Source: Heliopora coerulea
Lineage: Eukaryota; Cnidaria; Anthozoa; Scleralcyonacea; Helioporidae
Reading direction: 5' to 3'
Length of the DNA stretch: 64,000 bases
Assembly (NCBI GenBank): GCA_030142905.1
Contig: JASJOG010000297.1
Coordinates: 62,001 to 126,000 of the forward strand
Below are positions 1 to 11,469 of this stretch, one piece after another. Both the position numbers and the translations under genes were made by a program. Under the pieces are notes generated by a model. It was not told where the DNA came from. It ran no database searches and worked only from the letters and a program-made list of their open reading frames with translations. Position 1 is the stretch's first letter. Each line of letters opens with the position of its first letter.

Positions 1-1990
1 TCTAATTTTTGACGGATATTTTCAGCCTTTGACCAGGTCGAATGCCAAGCTGTTTCACTTCTTTCACTTTCTTATGTCATCTTCTACACTTTGAACCATA
101 TCAGCAGCAGCTGACAAGTTCAGTGAAGGTGATTGTAGTGCATCTGAAAGTAACTTGGTTTTCCTGAGAATAACGTTAAACATGACAAGACAAATTATCA
201 TGCTATGCTTAAGATTGTTCAATAGAGACTCAGCCTTTTGAGCACGCTTGCCTGTGTGTTCATCAGCAATAACTTCAAGTGCACCAACTATTGCTTCCAG
301 AGTGTCTTCTGTTACAGCACAAGACATATATTGACAACTCCATCTAGTGTCGCTTAATCTTTTAGCTTTTTAACTAGTGTGTCTGAATACAGTTCCTTCT
401 GTTTTGTTACAAACAGTTCATGGGCACATGAGAAGACATAAAGTTATAGAGTTCTTCGAGAAAACTGAAGACTTTATCAGCAAGTTTAACAGACTTCACT
501 GCATCAACAATCACTAGATTGAGTCTGTGATTACAACAGTGTACATACACAGCATTAGGAGCATCTTCATGAAACAATGACTGAACTCCATTATAGATAC
601 CACTCATGACTGAAGTACCATCATATGTCTGGCCAACACAGTCCTTTTAATCAATGTTACATGACTTAAGAACCTGGACAAGCTGCTCTTTCAAATAATT
701 TGCATTTAGTTCTTTGGAAAAATCTTCAAAAAATCTTCATGGATATTATTATTATGCAAATATCGTGCAACCAGGGACATTTGCTCCTTCCCACTGACAT
801 CTTTGCTCTCATCAACAATTACAGAAAATTCTTTGCAATCCTTTGGCTCATTACATATTTCTTTTCGTACCATATCTGCTAGGATGTCCAGTATTTCATT
901 TTGAATGCTTGGACTTGTATATTTTAAAGACTGAATCCCAGTCAATCTTTGCTTCACAAAGTAACTTGGTTTTCCAATAACTTGGTAACTTTCTAAAGTA
1001 ACTTGGTTTTCTAATAACAAAGTGACGAAACGTTAGTTCCTCATTAAAGTATTTTTCAAAGTATCCTGATAGGTTTGAGATATGGGCTTCCTCAAAATTA
1101 TTTGCTGGGCAATAATCTTCATTACTAGTCATCAATCTCACTGACATGTTCTAGTATTTCGAGGAAGTTATGGCGATTAGTACTGTCATTGTCTTCTTTG
1201 TGACTACGCTGAGCAATTTTCTGTCTGGCCGTCAAAGACAATATTTTACCAATCTCCTTTATATAATATAGGTTTTCTTTCATTTGTTTCTCACGAGCTG
1301 AAACCAATGCCATGTCAACCGTTTTCCTTGCTTGATTGTGACTCTTAAAGTCTTGCAAGCACAGAAGGAGGATTTGTGGATGTCACTCCTCTCATGTTGG
1401 GACAGCCCAGAACCTGTTCCCGTGGCTTTTTCCCACTGCCTAAAGCCAGAAACTGTAAAAACTGTCTCTGACATGGACTTCCCAGCAGGTGCAAACATTC
1501 TGAAACAGAAACAGAATGCAGCATCCCGAGTAACTGAATATTCCAACCAAGAGTGTATGTCATACCAGGAAGAACAGAAACACCTTCTCTTGTTACCAAA
1601 TAGTGTGCTAAGAAAATTAGCCAACCTGGGTCTTCGTGGATCATCAATTCGTCCCTTGCTTAAATCATCAGGACCAGGAGCTTTGAAGGAAGAATCGCTT
1701 GCAGATAAGTTACTGGTTTCAGTGTGAGTATTGTCAAAATCCCCTGCACAAGTTTCTGAATCTTCATCCACTTCTGAATAGCTGCTTTCGTCAAAATCTA
1801 ACCAGTCATCTTCACTGCAAGTGTTTTTACCAATTTGTGTATTTTGTAGATTTTTTCTATTTTTTTTACAAGAGGTCTCTTGTGTTCTTGTGTTACGCCT
1901 GGTCTTTTTCCGAAGAAATATGCAATTCCCTTCTGCATTATCTGATCGAATTCGAGCTTGAAAGAATTATTTTTGAGCCCGCATTTTTGC
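1..1990 (-). pseudogene. Decayed hAT-family transposase, ZMYM1-like, truncated by the window edge
   Basis: Reading leftward, the pieces follow the order of a TTF-type zinc finger plus DUF4371 hAT transposase. An acidic N-terminal segment runs from about 1965. The TTF finger region at about 1390-1650 has a WLEYS motif followed by AAFCF and SGFRQWEKAT. The DUF4371 part at 706-1020 includes VIVDESKD, with the catalytic-type D, then ARYLHN. A later block at 407-607 contains MSGIYNGVQ and CCNHRLNL, typical of the family core, and more C-terminal sequence lies at 64-327. At least four frameshifts or stops separate the blocks, so it is not functional. No terminal repeat is visible and the C-terminus continues beyond base 1. 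The assignment to hAT is firm; a domesticated ZMYM1-type gene is unlikely given the breaks. Confidence 0.75.
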
Positions 1991-3147
1991 TGGTCAGCTG
2001 TGACGGTATCATTTCGCACTTCTTGTTCTGGGAATATGATACTAATTTTAGAACATTGTCACGCGCTAGCACGCAACACGGAAAGGTACATTTGTACGAT
2101 ACCTATACGTTTAGGGATATAAAAGAAAATTAGCATTGATTGCCAAGACTAACCTTGTTTGAAAATGTGAACGAGGGGGCCACGCAGGGGGGCACAGGTA
2201 TTGAATGCGGGGACACGTTCCCTCTTAGGCCCCTCATAGTGACGCCCATGACTGCATGGTTACAAACAGTGTCTAAACAACTAAAGGATAGGATGAAGAA
2301 GATAGGAATCACGACCAAAATTGTACAAATTCAGATAACAGTATTGTTGGGGACGGCGATGATTATTAGGAAAGTACTTCAAATTTAAAGTTGCTAGATT
2401 CAACTTGATGCCCAAGTTAATATCCAGTATACAATTTTGCTATTGTGGGTGATTTTTTAATAATAATAATTTTCATCGGCGGCAATCATCGCCAGAACTG
2501 ATGGAAGGCGATCTTTTGATAAAACTAGTAGCCTTGAAAGCGGAAAAATAGCTTAACTATTATATTTATGGTGGAGGGGTATCTCATTGGGGCCTATATT
2601 CTTTTTTTTTTGGAGGATGTGGGAAACAAAATCTTTAATCGGAAGCAAAACGTCTTGAAACATTCGTTTTTACAGTAGGTAAACTGCCTTGTTAACCTAA
2701 AAATGGTTGATGTAGTTTCCCTGACCCCCTGTCATGTTGGTCAAGCTGGTAAATTTAACAAGTCCAACACTCAGCCATCATAGGATAGCAACCCTAATGC
2801 AGGCAGAGGGAAAGCGAAGGAGAAAGATGGCTTTTTAGCATCGTTTTCAAGCCTGACTGCAGATTAGCATCAGACAGTACATAAATGTATGAACCGGTTT
2901 GTACCCGATTAAAGTACAGATTTGAGGGAGTGCATCTCAAACAGTGAAAAGATGTCTTCTTGTGCAATTGAATGGTAGAAAAGTCTAATTTGAAAGTGGT
3001 CGATTTGTATATTACTCTATCAGAGTAATAGCGCCTAAGGTGGCCTAAGGTTTTCTTTTAGGGAATGACTCCCAGGCTACTCCGGTTGTTGCGTCACTGA
3101 AACGTAAAGGATTTGGGAAAAGTAGTCGGCCCACAAAATACATATCT
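1991..3147. other. Stretch without a recognisable gene
   Basis: No coding region, RNA gene or clear repeat could be supported here. Short open frames around 2140-2388 and 2130-2318 lie opposite each other and resemble no family I know. The stretch ends exactly at the 6-bp target duplication of the Polinton-derived element. Confidence 0.5.
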
Positions 3148-3153
3148 ATCTTA

Positions 3154-3466
3154 AGTAGTAGGAAAAACACCGGTTCTGGGACATTTTGAAAAAACACTCA
3201 AAATTTTTCTAAGTGTCGCAGGCGAATCCCCTTTTTTCCCGGTTCTGGGACATTTTGAAAAAGCACTCAAAATTCTCCCAAGTGTCGCAGGGGAATCCCC
3301 TTTTTTCCCAAACACTCAAAATTCTCCCAAGTGTCTACATTCTTCTCAAATTATGGATGAACACATGTTTGTCAAAAAATTCAAACAAACATGTGTTCAA
3401 GGTTTGAATCCAAATATATTCTCATACGTTGGAATTAAATCTTCCATGTAATGTCCAAGTGCCATT
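3154..3466 (+). repeat. Left terminal inverted repeat of the Polinton-derived element
   Basis: It matches 6013-6325 in reverse complement over about 313 bp. It contains two tandem copies of a roughly 68-bp subrepeat beginning CCGGTTCTGGGACATTTTG (3170-3236 and 3237-3305). Its inner end reaches into polymerase coding sequence, so the last codons of the polymerase are duplicated at this end in antisense. Confidence 0.85.
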
Positions 3467-3522
3467 TTTTCCTGGGAACTAGCGCGGCCAAAATATGCAA
3501 ATGAGTTAGTCATAACGGGAAA

Positions 3523-3640
3523 CCGGTTCTGGGACATTTTGAAAAAACACTCAAAATTCTCCCAAGTGTCGCAGGGGAATCCCCTTTTTTCCCAAACACT
3601 CAAAATTCTCCCAAGTGTCTACATTCTTCTCAAATTTGGA
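3523..3640 (+). repeat. Extra internal copy of the Polinton end subrepeat
   Basis: The CCGGTTCTGGGACATTTTG subrepeat and the following TIR sequence recur here, about 60 bp inside the left TIR. An unrelated spacer at about 3467-3522 separates the two. This looks like an older or converted second end. Confidence 0.7.
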
Positions 3641-3889
3641 TAAAAACATGTTTGTCTGATTTTGTATGTTTTCTTCATACAAAATCAAAACACGTTTATT
3701 CTTTTTTTCCTCTTTTCCACTATATTTCTTTTTAACAACATGTTTTCCAACTGTGATCCCACCTGACAGTAATCCAAGATAAGGAAGAAATGGAGTCACC
3801 CATCCAATTATATTTTTTACATCTCTTCTTAGCAATTTATCTTTCAACAAATCTTTTTCCAACTCTTCACTGCTTTCAATTGCGTCCAA
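3640..3889 (-). pseudogene. C-terminal part of a small Polinton-associated membrane protein
   Basis: The minus-strand reading has a charged N-terminal segment (about residues 1-22 of the fragment). It is followed by a hydrophobic stretch containing GWVTPFLPYLGLLSGG and then a lysine-rich tail. After the tail it reads into TIR sequence, so the true C-terminus is unclear. It lies back to back with the polymerase inside the element. I infer that it is the C-terminal half of the same gene family as the fragment at 29273-29560, whose N-terminal half is coiled-coil-like; this rests on memory of related elements and needs an alignment. The hydrophobic segment suggests a membrane-active or virion-associated role, which is unproven. 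Confidence 0.45.
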
Positions 3890-3906
3890 TCCACCTAATT
3901 GCGTCC

Positions 3907-6082
3907 AAATTCACCTGGATAAAAAAGATTTCAAATATGCTGAGAAATGTTATGCATGTGGAAAAAAATTCAAAAAGGAAAAGGAAAAAGTCAAAGACCA
4001 TTGTCATTATTCAGGAAAATATAGAGGTGCCGCTTGTATTTCTTGTAATTCAAAAATGAAAAATCCTAAATTCATTCCAGTTATTTTTCACAACTTGAAA
4101 AATTATGACTGTCACTTGTTTATAAAAAATCTTGGATTTACAGAAGGAGAAATAAATTGTATCCCGAAAACAGAAGAAAAATATATTTCTTTTATGAAAA
4201 AAATTATTGTAGATGAGTTTTTCAGTGAAAAAAATAAAAAATTTATCCAAGTAAAAAGGGAATTAAGATTTATAGATAGTTTACAATTTATGCCTTCAAG
4301 TTTGGAAAAATTGGTTAAAAATTTAAAACCGGATGAATTAAATATCTTGAAAAGATTTTACAAAGATGAAGAAAAAAGAAATTTGCTAGTAAGAAAAGGA
4401 GTCTTTTTCTACGACTGGTTTTCTAATATAGAAAAATTAAATGAGGAAAAACTACCACCAAAAGAAGAATCTTATTCTAAACTAAATGATGAAATGATGA
4501 GTGATGAAGATTATCAACATGCAAATAATATTTTTAATACATTTTGTAAAAACATGAGAGATTACCACGATTTATATTTAAAAACAGATGTATTTCTTTT
4601 GACGGATGTGTTTGAAAATTTCAGAAAATTATGCAGGGAAAATTATTCTTTAGATCCTGCATGGTATTACACATCACCTGGATTGGCATGGGACGCAATA
4701 TTAAAAATGTCAAAAATTGAATTGGAATTATTATCTGATCCACAAATGTATCTCATGGTTGAAAATGGAATCAGAGGTGGAATTTCCACAATTTCAAAAA
4801 GATATGCAAAAGCAAATAACCCGTATATGAATGAAAAATTTGATCCTCAAGAAGAAACAATTTATATACCCTATTTAGATGCAAACAATTTATATGGATG
4901 GGCAATGAGTAAAAAACTTCCTGTTATGAAAAAGAATTGAAAAATTGGAAAAAATTTCCATGTATATTAGAAGTGGATTTAGCATATTCAGAAGATCTAC
5001 ATGACTTACATAATGAATATCCTCTAGCCGTAGAAAAAATGAAAGTTGGGAATGTGGAAAAATTAATATCAAACTTGAGAAATAAAGAAAAATATGTATT
5101 ACATTATAAAAACTTGAAGCAATATCTCAGTTTAGGATTGAAAGTGACAAAAATTCACAAAGGAATTAAATTTCATGAAGAAGATTTTATGAAAAAATAT
5201 ATAGATTTGAATACAAGATTAAGAATAGATGCAAAAAATGAGTTTGAAAAAGACTTTTTTAAATTAATGAATAATTCCGTGTTTGGAAAAACCATGGAAA
5301 ATTTAAGAAATAGAGTTGATATACAACTTGTTAATAGAAAAGAAAAGGCTGTTAAATTATTTTCAAAAGTAAATTTTGATAAAAGAACAATATTTTCTGA
5401 ATATTTAATTGCAATTCATATGTATAAAACAAAATTAAAACTAAATAAACCTATATATCTTGGAATGTGTATTTTAGATTTGAGTAAAACACTCATGTAT
5501 GATTTTCACTATAATTATATTAAGAAAAAATATGGAGAAAATGTAGATTTACTTTTCACAGATACTGATAGTTTGATATATAAAATTAAAACAAAAGATT
5601 TTTATAAAGACATTTCATTGGATGTAGAAAAAATGTTTGACACAAGCAATTATCCAAAAGAACATCCAAGTGGAATAAAAACTGGTATCAATAAAAAAGT
5701 GATTGGAATGATGAAAGATGAATGTGGAGGAAAACAGATTAAAGAGTTTGTAGGTTTGAGATCAAAGTTATATACCTATATAAAAAGTGATGGTGAGGAA
5801 GAGAAAAAATGTAAAGGAATAAAGAAAAAAGTTATTAAAAATAAAATAAAATTTGAAGATTATAAATATTGTTTATTTGACGAAAAAGAAGAAACTAGGA
5901 AGATAAATTTAATAAGACATAGAAATCACGACTTGTATACAGAAAGTATAGAAAAGATTGCATTGTCTTCAAAAGATGACAAAAGAATTGTGCTTGGAAA
6001 TAAGATAGATACGATGGCATATGGACATTACATGGAAGATTTAATTCCAACGTATGAGAATATATTTGGATTCAAACCTTGA
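3907..6082 (+). pseudogene. Protein-primed DNA polymerase B of Polinton type, N-terminally truncated
   Basis: The fragment opens with a zinc-binding module (CYACG, then VKDHCHYSGKYRGAAC) that in Polinton polymerases precedes the catalytic core. The motif YLDANNLYGWAM near 4890 is motif A. NNSVFGKTMENLRNR near 5270 is motif B, and FTDTDSLIY near 5560 is motif C with both catalytic aspartates. The palm and thumb are therefore essentially intact. A one-base frameshift at about 4925 separates the two long frames, and the terminal-protein and exonuclease regions expected upstream are absent. In a complete element this enzyme copies the linear genome using a protein primer. The same family appears as the N-terminal half at 38410-40496. 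Base composition is strongly A+T-rich compared with the flanks. Confidence 0.85.
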
Positions 6083-6325
6083 ACACATGTTTGTTTGAAT
6101 TTTTTGACAAACATGTGTTCATCCATAATTTGAGAAGAATGTAGACACTTGGGAGAATTTTGAGTGTTTGGGAAAAAAGGGGATTCCCCTGCGACACTTG
6201 GGAGAATTTTGAGTGTTTTTTCAAAATGTCCCAGAACCGGGAAAAAAGGGGATTCGCCTGCGACACTTAGAAAAATTTTGAGTGTTTTTTCAAAATGTCC
6301 CAGAACCGGTGTTTTTCCTACTACT
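6013..6325 (-). repeat. Right terminal inverted repeat of the Polinton-derived element
   Basis: Partner of 3154-3466. The polymerase stop codon at 6080-6082 lies inside the repeat. The repeat therefore overlaps the gene's 3' end, and the two tandem subrepeats lie between the stop and the element tip. Confidence 0.85.
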
Positions 6326-6331
6326 ATCTTA

Positions 6332-7733
6332 ATCACACCCTGATAATGTACTGATTACTTATTAACCGAGTGTGAGTTCTAAACTGGAAAGTTTTTGCCT
6401 AAGGCTTTCGTACCGATCAAGCGACGAAAGAGCAAGGTCTCTGCGAAAAAATTCTAGGGCAAATACTTTCCCGTACAGAGCGAACAAGCGAGGTTAATAA
6501 GGAATTTATTATATAGTTTTTGGCACCTTTCTTCATTGCTTTTAACGAAGCTTTGTGTTCGTGAATTAGGGGCTTAGTTTTACTTTCTTTTTTTCTTCGT
6601 TGCTTTTTCCATCCATTCATCTAGTTTTCTGCTTAAATTTAACGTTGAGAACATTTGACTTCTTTTTTTGTTGTTTGTTTTTATAGATCTTCTAGAAAAC
6701 GTACCTGAATCTGGCTTGTTTTTCTTCAAATAAACTCGGACATTTTCCCACCAAAACCCGCCTGTCTCCACTAAAAACTTATCGCACAGCTAGGAAGCCA
6801 ATCAGCACTCGTCATTTTGCGTGCAGATCGGATAGCGAGCTCAGCCAAATAATAAATATATGTACAAACTCACGTACTAGATATTCGAGGTTTTCTGTTT
6901 TTGATCGTTGTTTTGCGATACTTAAACAGTTTTTCATGTCTCATTGCAGTTCGAATAATTTGGATTATTCTGTACAGTCGCTACAAACTTCCCATGTTAC
7001 CTAATTGTACCAAGGAACCTGTGAAGGTGACTAGCTATCAAAAATTTACAATCTCCTAGGTAGGCTAGAAACGTCTTATTATCGGCTCGGCAGTTATTAC
7101 TACTCATAACTAACGTAATATATATTTATTCCTCATAATTAATTGAATAATAATAAATTACCATTAAGGTCCATACGAAATCTCCAAGTTGTCATCCTAT
7201 TCTTCCCCTTTCCTTGATAGCCGGATTTCTTCTCGTACAAAAAGCTGCTACTGAAGTATAATTGTCAACGAAAGTGAAACATATGAACTGTTTTCAATGA
7301 AATGATATTGATTTCCATGCATAAAATTTACTGGTACTAGATTGGTTGTCATATGATCCGATCGAGATAGTCATTCGAAGTTTAAAGATACCAAAAGAAA
7401 AACTTGTCAATTAAATATATTTAAAAGAAAGATACAGTCCCATTGAGGCCCTGATTACATGAAGAGGAGTTGTCCAGGGGGGGAGGATTACCCTAGCCCG
7501 AGTCAACTTTTAGGAAGAAGTTTTTAAAAGAGGACACCCAAAGTTCCTACTCATTTGTTTTTTGGAAAATTGGGATGCGTTACTTGTTCCTTACCGAACT
7601 TTTTCGTACAGCAGTACGTTATCGGCATTAAAGTTCATTGAATCTAGTTCATTTCGAAACTTCTATTGCTTTATGCTCTCGATCAACGATTCGATGATCG
7701 AAGGAATGAAAGCCCACCTTGTGTCTAGTGAGC
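6332..7733. other. Non-coding stretch, nothing recognised
   Basis: Minus-strand frames at 6417-6771 are short, lysine-rich and overlap each other, and resemble no family. No RNA gene or terminal repeat was seen. Confidence 0.45.
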
Positions 7734-8087
7734 CAGGGCCAGCGGAAGCGAGCCGGTAGGTCCGGCGGGTGCCGGACAAATATTTTGGTGAATATTAAAA
7801 ATTACAAATTTTGTTTATTGCAGTATGTCTATGTAAAATTCTCGTTACATACATCAACGATCTTATCATATTCATTCAATGTCTTAATTTCGCCGGACTT
7901 TAAGTTTTTCTATACCCCAAACCCGTTCGGTACATTCGGGTGAACTTCGAGCCATCTTTGGAAAAGCATGGCATTTTTTTAGGCGCTGACCAAAAGGCGT
8001 GTCAATATTTATCCAAGCCTTCCCCCCTAGATCCTAGTCTTCAAAGCAATATGTCCGACCAACGCAAAATAGCTTCCGCTGGCCCTG
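7734..8087. mobile_element. MITE-like element with CAGGGCCAGCGGAAGC ends
   Basis: Sixteen terminal bases at the left (CAGGGCCAGCGGAAGC) recur as the reverse complement at the right end (GCTTCCGCTGGCCCTG). The interior is about 320 bp and non-coding. Ends starting CAGGG are common in hAT-type elements, but the flanking 8-mers do not match, so no target duplication supports the superfamily. Confidence 0.55.
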
Positions 8088-8571
8088 TGATTTCACAGAA
8101 GACTTTGTGCTTTAGCATTTGCCGATATTAGGAGATAACGAAGCTTGCAAAAATTCATTCTGTCTCTAGTTGTCCCTTCTTTGTGAGGCAAAGAAGGACA
8201 GTGTTTACATGCCAAAAAGTTACATCTCCTCCTTAAGTCACCCTACCACGAAAAGCGAGTGACCCATGGTCACGCTTTCCTCTGAGAAAACAAAGCGACT
8301 TCTCATCTAAACGGATCTCTACAATTTACAAAGAAATCTGCATAAAGTCATCTCGCCCAGAGTTACCAGGCGTTTAGGGTAACCTAACAAGTGACAATTT
8401 CTCTTCATATAAACAGGGCGTAAATGTAATCGTTCTTTACTTTATTTAAACCAAGGTGGAAAGAGCCTTCCACACTATCACACCAACACCACGTACCCTT
8501 TGTTTCCGTTTTAAATTATCAGTTACAGACATAAATCTAAATGAGATATAGCCATTATTTAAGTTTGATTT

Positions 8572-8577
8572 TTTATT
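8572..8577 (-). terminator. Candidate polyadenylation signal for the CTHRC1-like gene
   Basis: The minus strand reads AATAAA about 220 bases beyond the CTHRC1-like stop codon. It is the nearest canonical hexamer I noticed. No transcript evidence is available. Confidence 0.3.
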
Positions 8578-8798
8578 CCTTCTATGAATTGATGGTGAGT
8601 TAGTATGAAAAAGTTTTGCAGTAATTTTCTGGTTGAAACTAAGCTTTAACTATTATTTTGTCTATACAGCTACATACGTCTTCGGCGACAGTTGTGCACG
8701 TAAACAGGAATTACAAAAGACAACGTTCTACGATCTCATTTTGATCCGTTTTACATATATGAAGAAATATAACTGTGCTTGCTCGTATGTTTGGCACA

Positions 8799-9155
8799 TT
8801 AAGCTTGAGGGGGTGGTACTTCTTCGATCACAATACGGGACACTGAATTCCAACCACTGTAAGCATCTGCGTTGCTGTAACCTGCACAGTTTCCTACCCA
8901 GAAACCGACTCGGACATGACCTTTGGGAACTTTGTGACAGTAACCTTCAATATGGCGATGACGAAGAAGATTTTGCGTTCCCCCCCCTTTCCACATGTAA
9001 AACACTCCGTCAATGGCCATTGGGTTCTTGCACTCTGCTCCATCAAATGTAAAATACTAACGCTTGCAGCAGGCATTGCAATTGTAAATGCGAAGGTTGC
9101 CGCCGTAGAAGACTCGTAAGGAGGTGTTGTCGTACTTCTTGTTGAACGTGCAATC
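8799..9155 (-). pseudogene. Last exon of a CTHRC1-like gene, with an in-frame stop
   Basis: This exon encodes the C-terminal domain of collagen triple helix repeat containing 1, a secreted glycoprotein. The reading starts DCTFNKKYDN after an AG acceptor at 9156-9157. It continues through the NACCKR cysteine pair and a segment with the GYC cysteine, and ends WVGNCAGYS...GWNSVSRIVIEE, a close match to the end of the family. It is 119 codons with phase 0 at its 5' end, matching the donor at 13181. Codon 33 (9057-9059) is TAG where the family has tryptophan, in CCxRWYFTF. The reading frame is otherwise open, with conserved cysteines kept. It is either a recent pseudogene, a null allele or an assembly error. 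The assignment to the family is firm; coding status is doubtful. Confidence 0.85.
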
Positions 9156-9806
9156 CTACAAGATAGACAAAGTGAATATAGAATTATTCTGAAAAGCCGT
9201 AAAGTAAAGTAAGTTTTGTGTGATTGTGTTAATTCAAAATGATCGTTTAAAATCTTTTCACATCAGTTTCCCGTTTTTATTGGACGTTTTTCAAACTAGT
9301 TTCCTTTTCGGGAACATAACGAGAAACCCTAAATGAGGATTGATCAGAAAAAATTGTCGTCATCAGCATCAAGTATTGGGCAATCATTGCGCACAAACAG
9401 TTAAAGCTTAGCCAAGTGGATTAATAATAATAATATGCTTTCATTTAATCACGATATTATATACAGCAGAGGTGATGTGGTCGTGAATGTAATAGGTAGT
9501 CTTAACTAATACAATCTATTTTATAAAATCCTGTTTCTTAAACTATTCTTTAAAATTTTATAACTTCCTAAGGATATTGACTCATTGTCACGAGAGTTCC
9601 ATAAAATGGCTCCTTGTTACGTCACTGACTTCTTCAAGTAGTCCATCTTGGGTTTTGGTAATCTAAGGCAGTTAGTTTTTCTAAAATTATAAGTTTCCTC
9701 TTTTCACAAATAATTTTTGAAGCGGGGGGGTGTGTGGGGTGACAGGTTATGATTGATAGCTATTAAAAACTAAACTTAATTTTAAATCGTAAAATAATTT
9801 AAGAGA

Positions 9807-11409
9807 TTACCAGTTTGGTAGTCTTTGGACTTGATAGTATATTGATAGTGTATCCCAGGCATATCCATAGATAATTCTTCCTACCCTTAAATCTAGCTTC
9901 TCTAATGTGTCAAATACAGTTTTACGTACTAATCCACAAATGATAATCCCATACGTTATTGAAGGCATTATGACTTTAAAATAGAAATTCAGTCTTTCTT
10001 GCTTTGGTAGAAAATGTAATGATTTAAGCAAGCTCAATTTTCGGTTGAATCACCCAACCAGTTCAGGAGTGTGAATGGTCCATTTTAGGCCAGAGTCGAT
10101 TTCTAAACCTAGGCGTGTTTTTGAGTAGACTTGTTTAATGCTGCCGTTTGCAAACTTGATTTCTTGGAGAGGTCCGATAAACTCAGAACATCCAAGTAGG
10201 ATGTACTCTGTGTTACCTAGATGAGGGGTTAGTAAATTCTTGGAACACCAATTTGACAGATTCTGTAAAATTCTATTCAAAGTGTTGGCTATAATGTCTG
10301 GAGTGGGTCCTGCAGTATAGATGGTGGTGTCGTCCGCATACATTTCTATTTTCCCTTCTTCGTCTTGTATGATGTCAGGAAGGTCGTTACAGAACAGGGA
10401 GAAAAGATTCGGTCCCAGAACTGACTTCACACGAACTCGACTTAGTTCCGTTAACAATTGTTGTAATTTTTCTTCCGTTCAAATAATCCTTAATCCAAAG
10501 CCTGATATCACCATCTATTCCGAGATCTTGAAGCTTTTGAAGTAGGAGAGGGTGTGAGACAGAGCCAAACGCCTTTTTAAAATCTATGAACATTACGCCA
10601 ACTGATTGTTTGTTATCAAGAGCCTTTCTCCAGTCTTCAGTCATTTTAACTAGTAGAAGTTCTGTAGAATGGCCTTTCTTATATGCCTATTGGCGTTTAT
10701 TGCTAAGACTATGTTTTTCCAAATGTTTGTTAATAGTTGACATAGCACATGACTCCATCATTTTTCCTGGAACACAAAGGATAGAAATGGGGCGATAATT
10801 CTCTCTCTCTGCTTCATCTTCTTTCTTATACACTGCTGAAACATTGGTGTTTTTCCATGTGCAAGGAACAATATTTGTTTGGGCACTAATTTGGAACATG
10901 GACGTAAGCGATGGCACAATTGATTTATCAGCCATTTTTAATAATTTTGGAGAGATATTGTCTGGGCAGCTTGCTTTGCCTGGTTTAAGCTTTAATATTT
11001 CTTTGTAGACAATATCCTGTGATATCTCGATGTGTGTTATTGTAGATGTTACTTTGCTCACGATTAGTGGGTTACTATTTGTAGTCGATAAACGGTTTGC
11101 GAGGTTGTCACCAACATTTGCAAAGTATTCATTCAATGCTTCAGCCTTTTCCTTATTGATGATGACAAGTGAGCCATCAGTATTTCTCATCGCTGTGATG
11201 TTCCCGAGGTTTTTAAAATCTGTTGCCTTCTTTATTAACTTCCAATATACGCTAGTGTACTTTTCTTCGTCAAATAAACTCTTGTAATAATTGCCCTTAG
11301 CCTTTCGGACTTCAAAAGTAATCTCGTTTCTGATTCTTCTGTATTCTGTCCAAAGGACTACGTCGTCTGACCTTTTGGCTCTCAAATAAATCTTGTATTG
11401 TAAATTCAT
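9807..11409 (-). pseudogene. LINE reverse transcriptase, broken
   Basis: The linker and early RT are at 10687-11409, with LKPGKASCPDNISPKLLK and a NYRPISIL motif. RT motif A follows at 10387-10644 (MFIDFKKAFGSVSH). Motif C, YADDTTIY, lies in 10050-10457 with both aspartates. The thumb and C-terminal part are at 9807-10037. Stops or frameshifts separate all four blocks. The usual PQGSVLGP motif reads as RVKSVLGP, so the region before motif C is also damaged. Confidence 0.8.
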
Positions 11410-11469
11410 CTTATGTCTTGTCTGCGAATTTATCCAAGGGAGGGAAACACTTCTTATTTTCCTTTGTCT

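Larger units (their letters stand above)
3154..6325 (+). mobile_element. Polinton (Maverick)-derived deletion element, 3172 bp
   Basis: Both ends carry the same sequence in inverted orientation, starting AGTAGTAGGAAAAACACC. The element is flanked by a perfect direct repeat ATCTTA at 3148-3153 and 6326-6331. Six-base target duplications and TIRs beginning AG are the known signature of Polinton/Maverick integration. Inside are only a fragment of a small membrane-protein gene (minus strand) and the middle and C-terminal parts of a protein-primed DNA polymerase B (plus strand). Integrase, capsid, protease and ATPase genes are missing, so this is an internally deleted copy of a much larger element. 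The clean target duplication shows it moved, or was deleted after moving, as a unit with both termini intact. Confidence 0.85.

Noticed and set aside
1332..1727. 131-codon plus-strand frame
   Set aside because: It is the antisense shadow of the TTF zinc-finger part of the hAT transposase.
6417..6771. Two overlapping lysine-rich minus-strand frames
   Set aside because: Low complexity, overlapping frames and no family resemblance.
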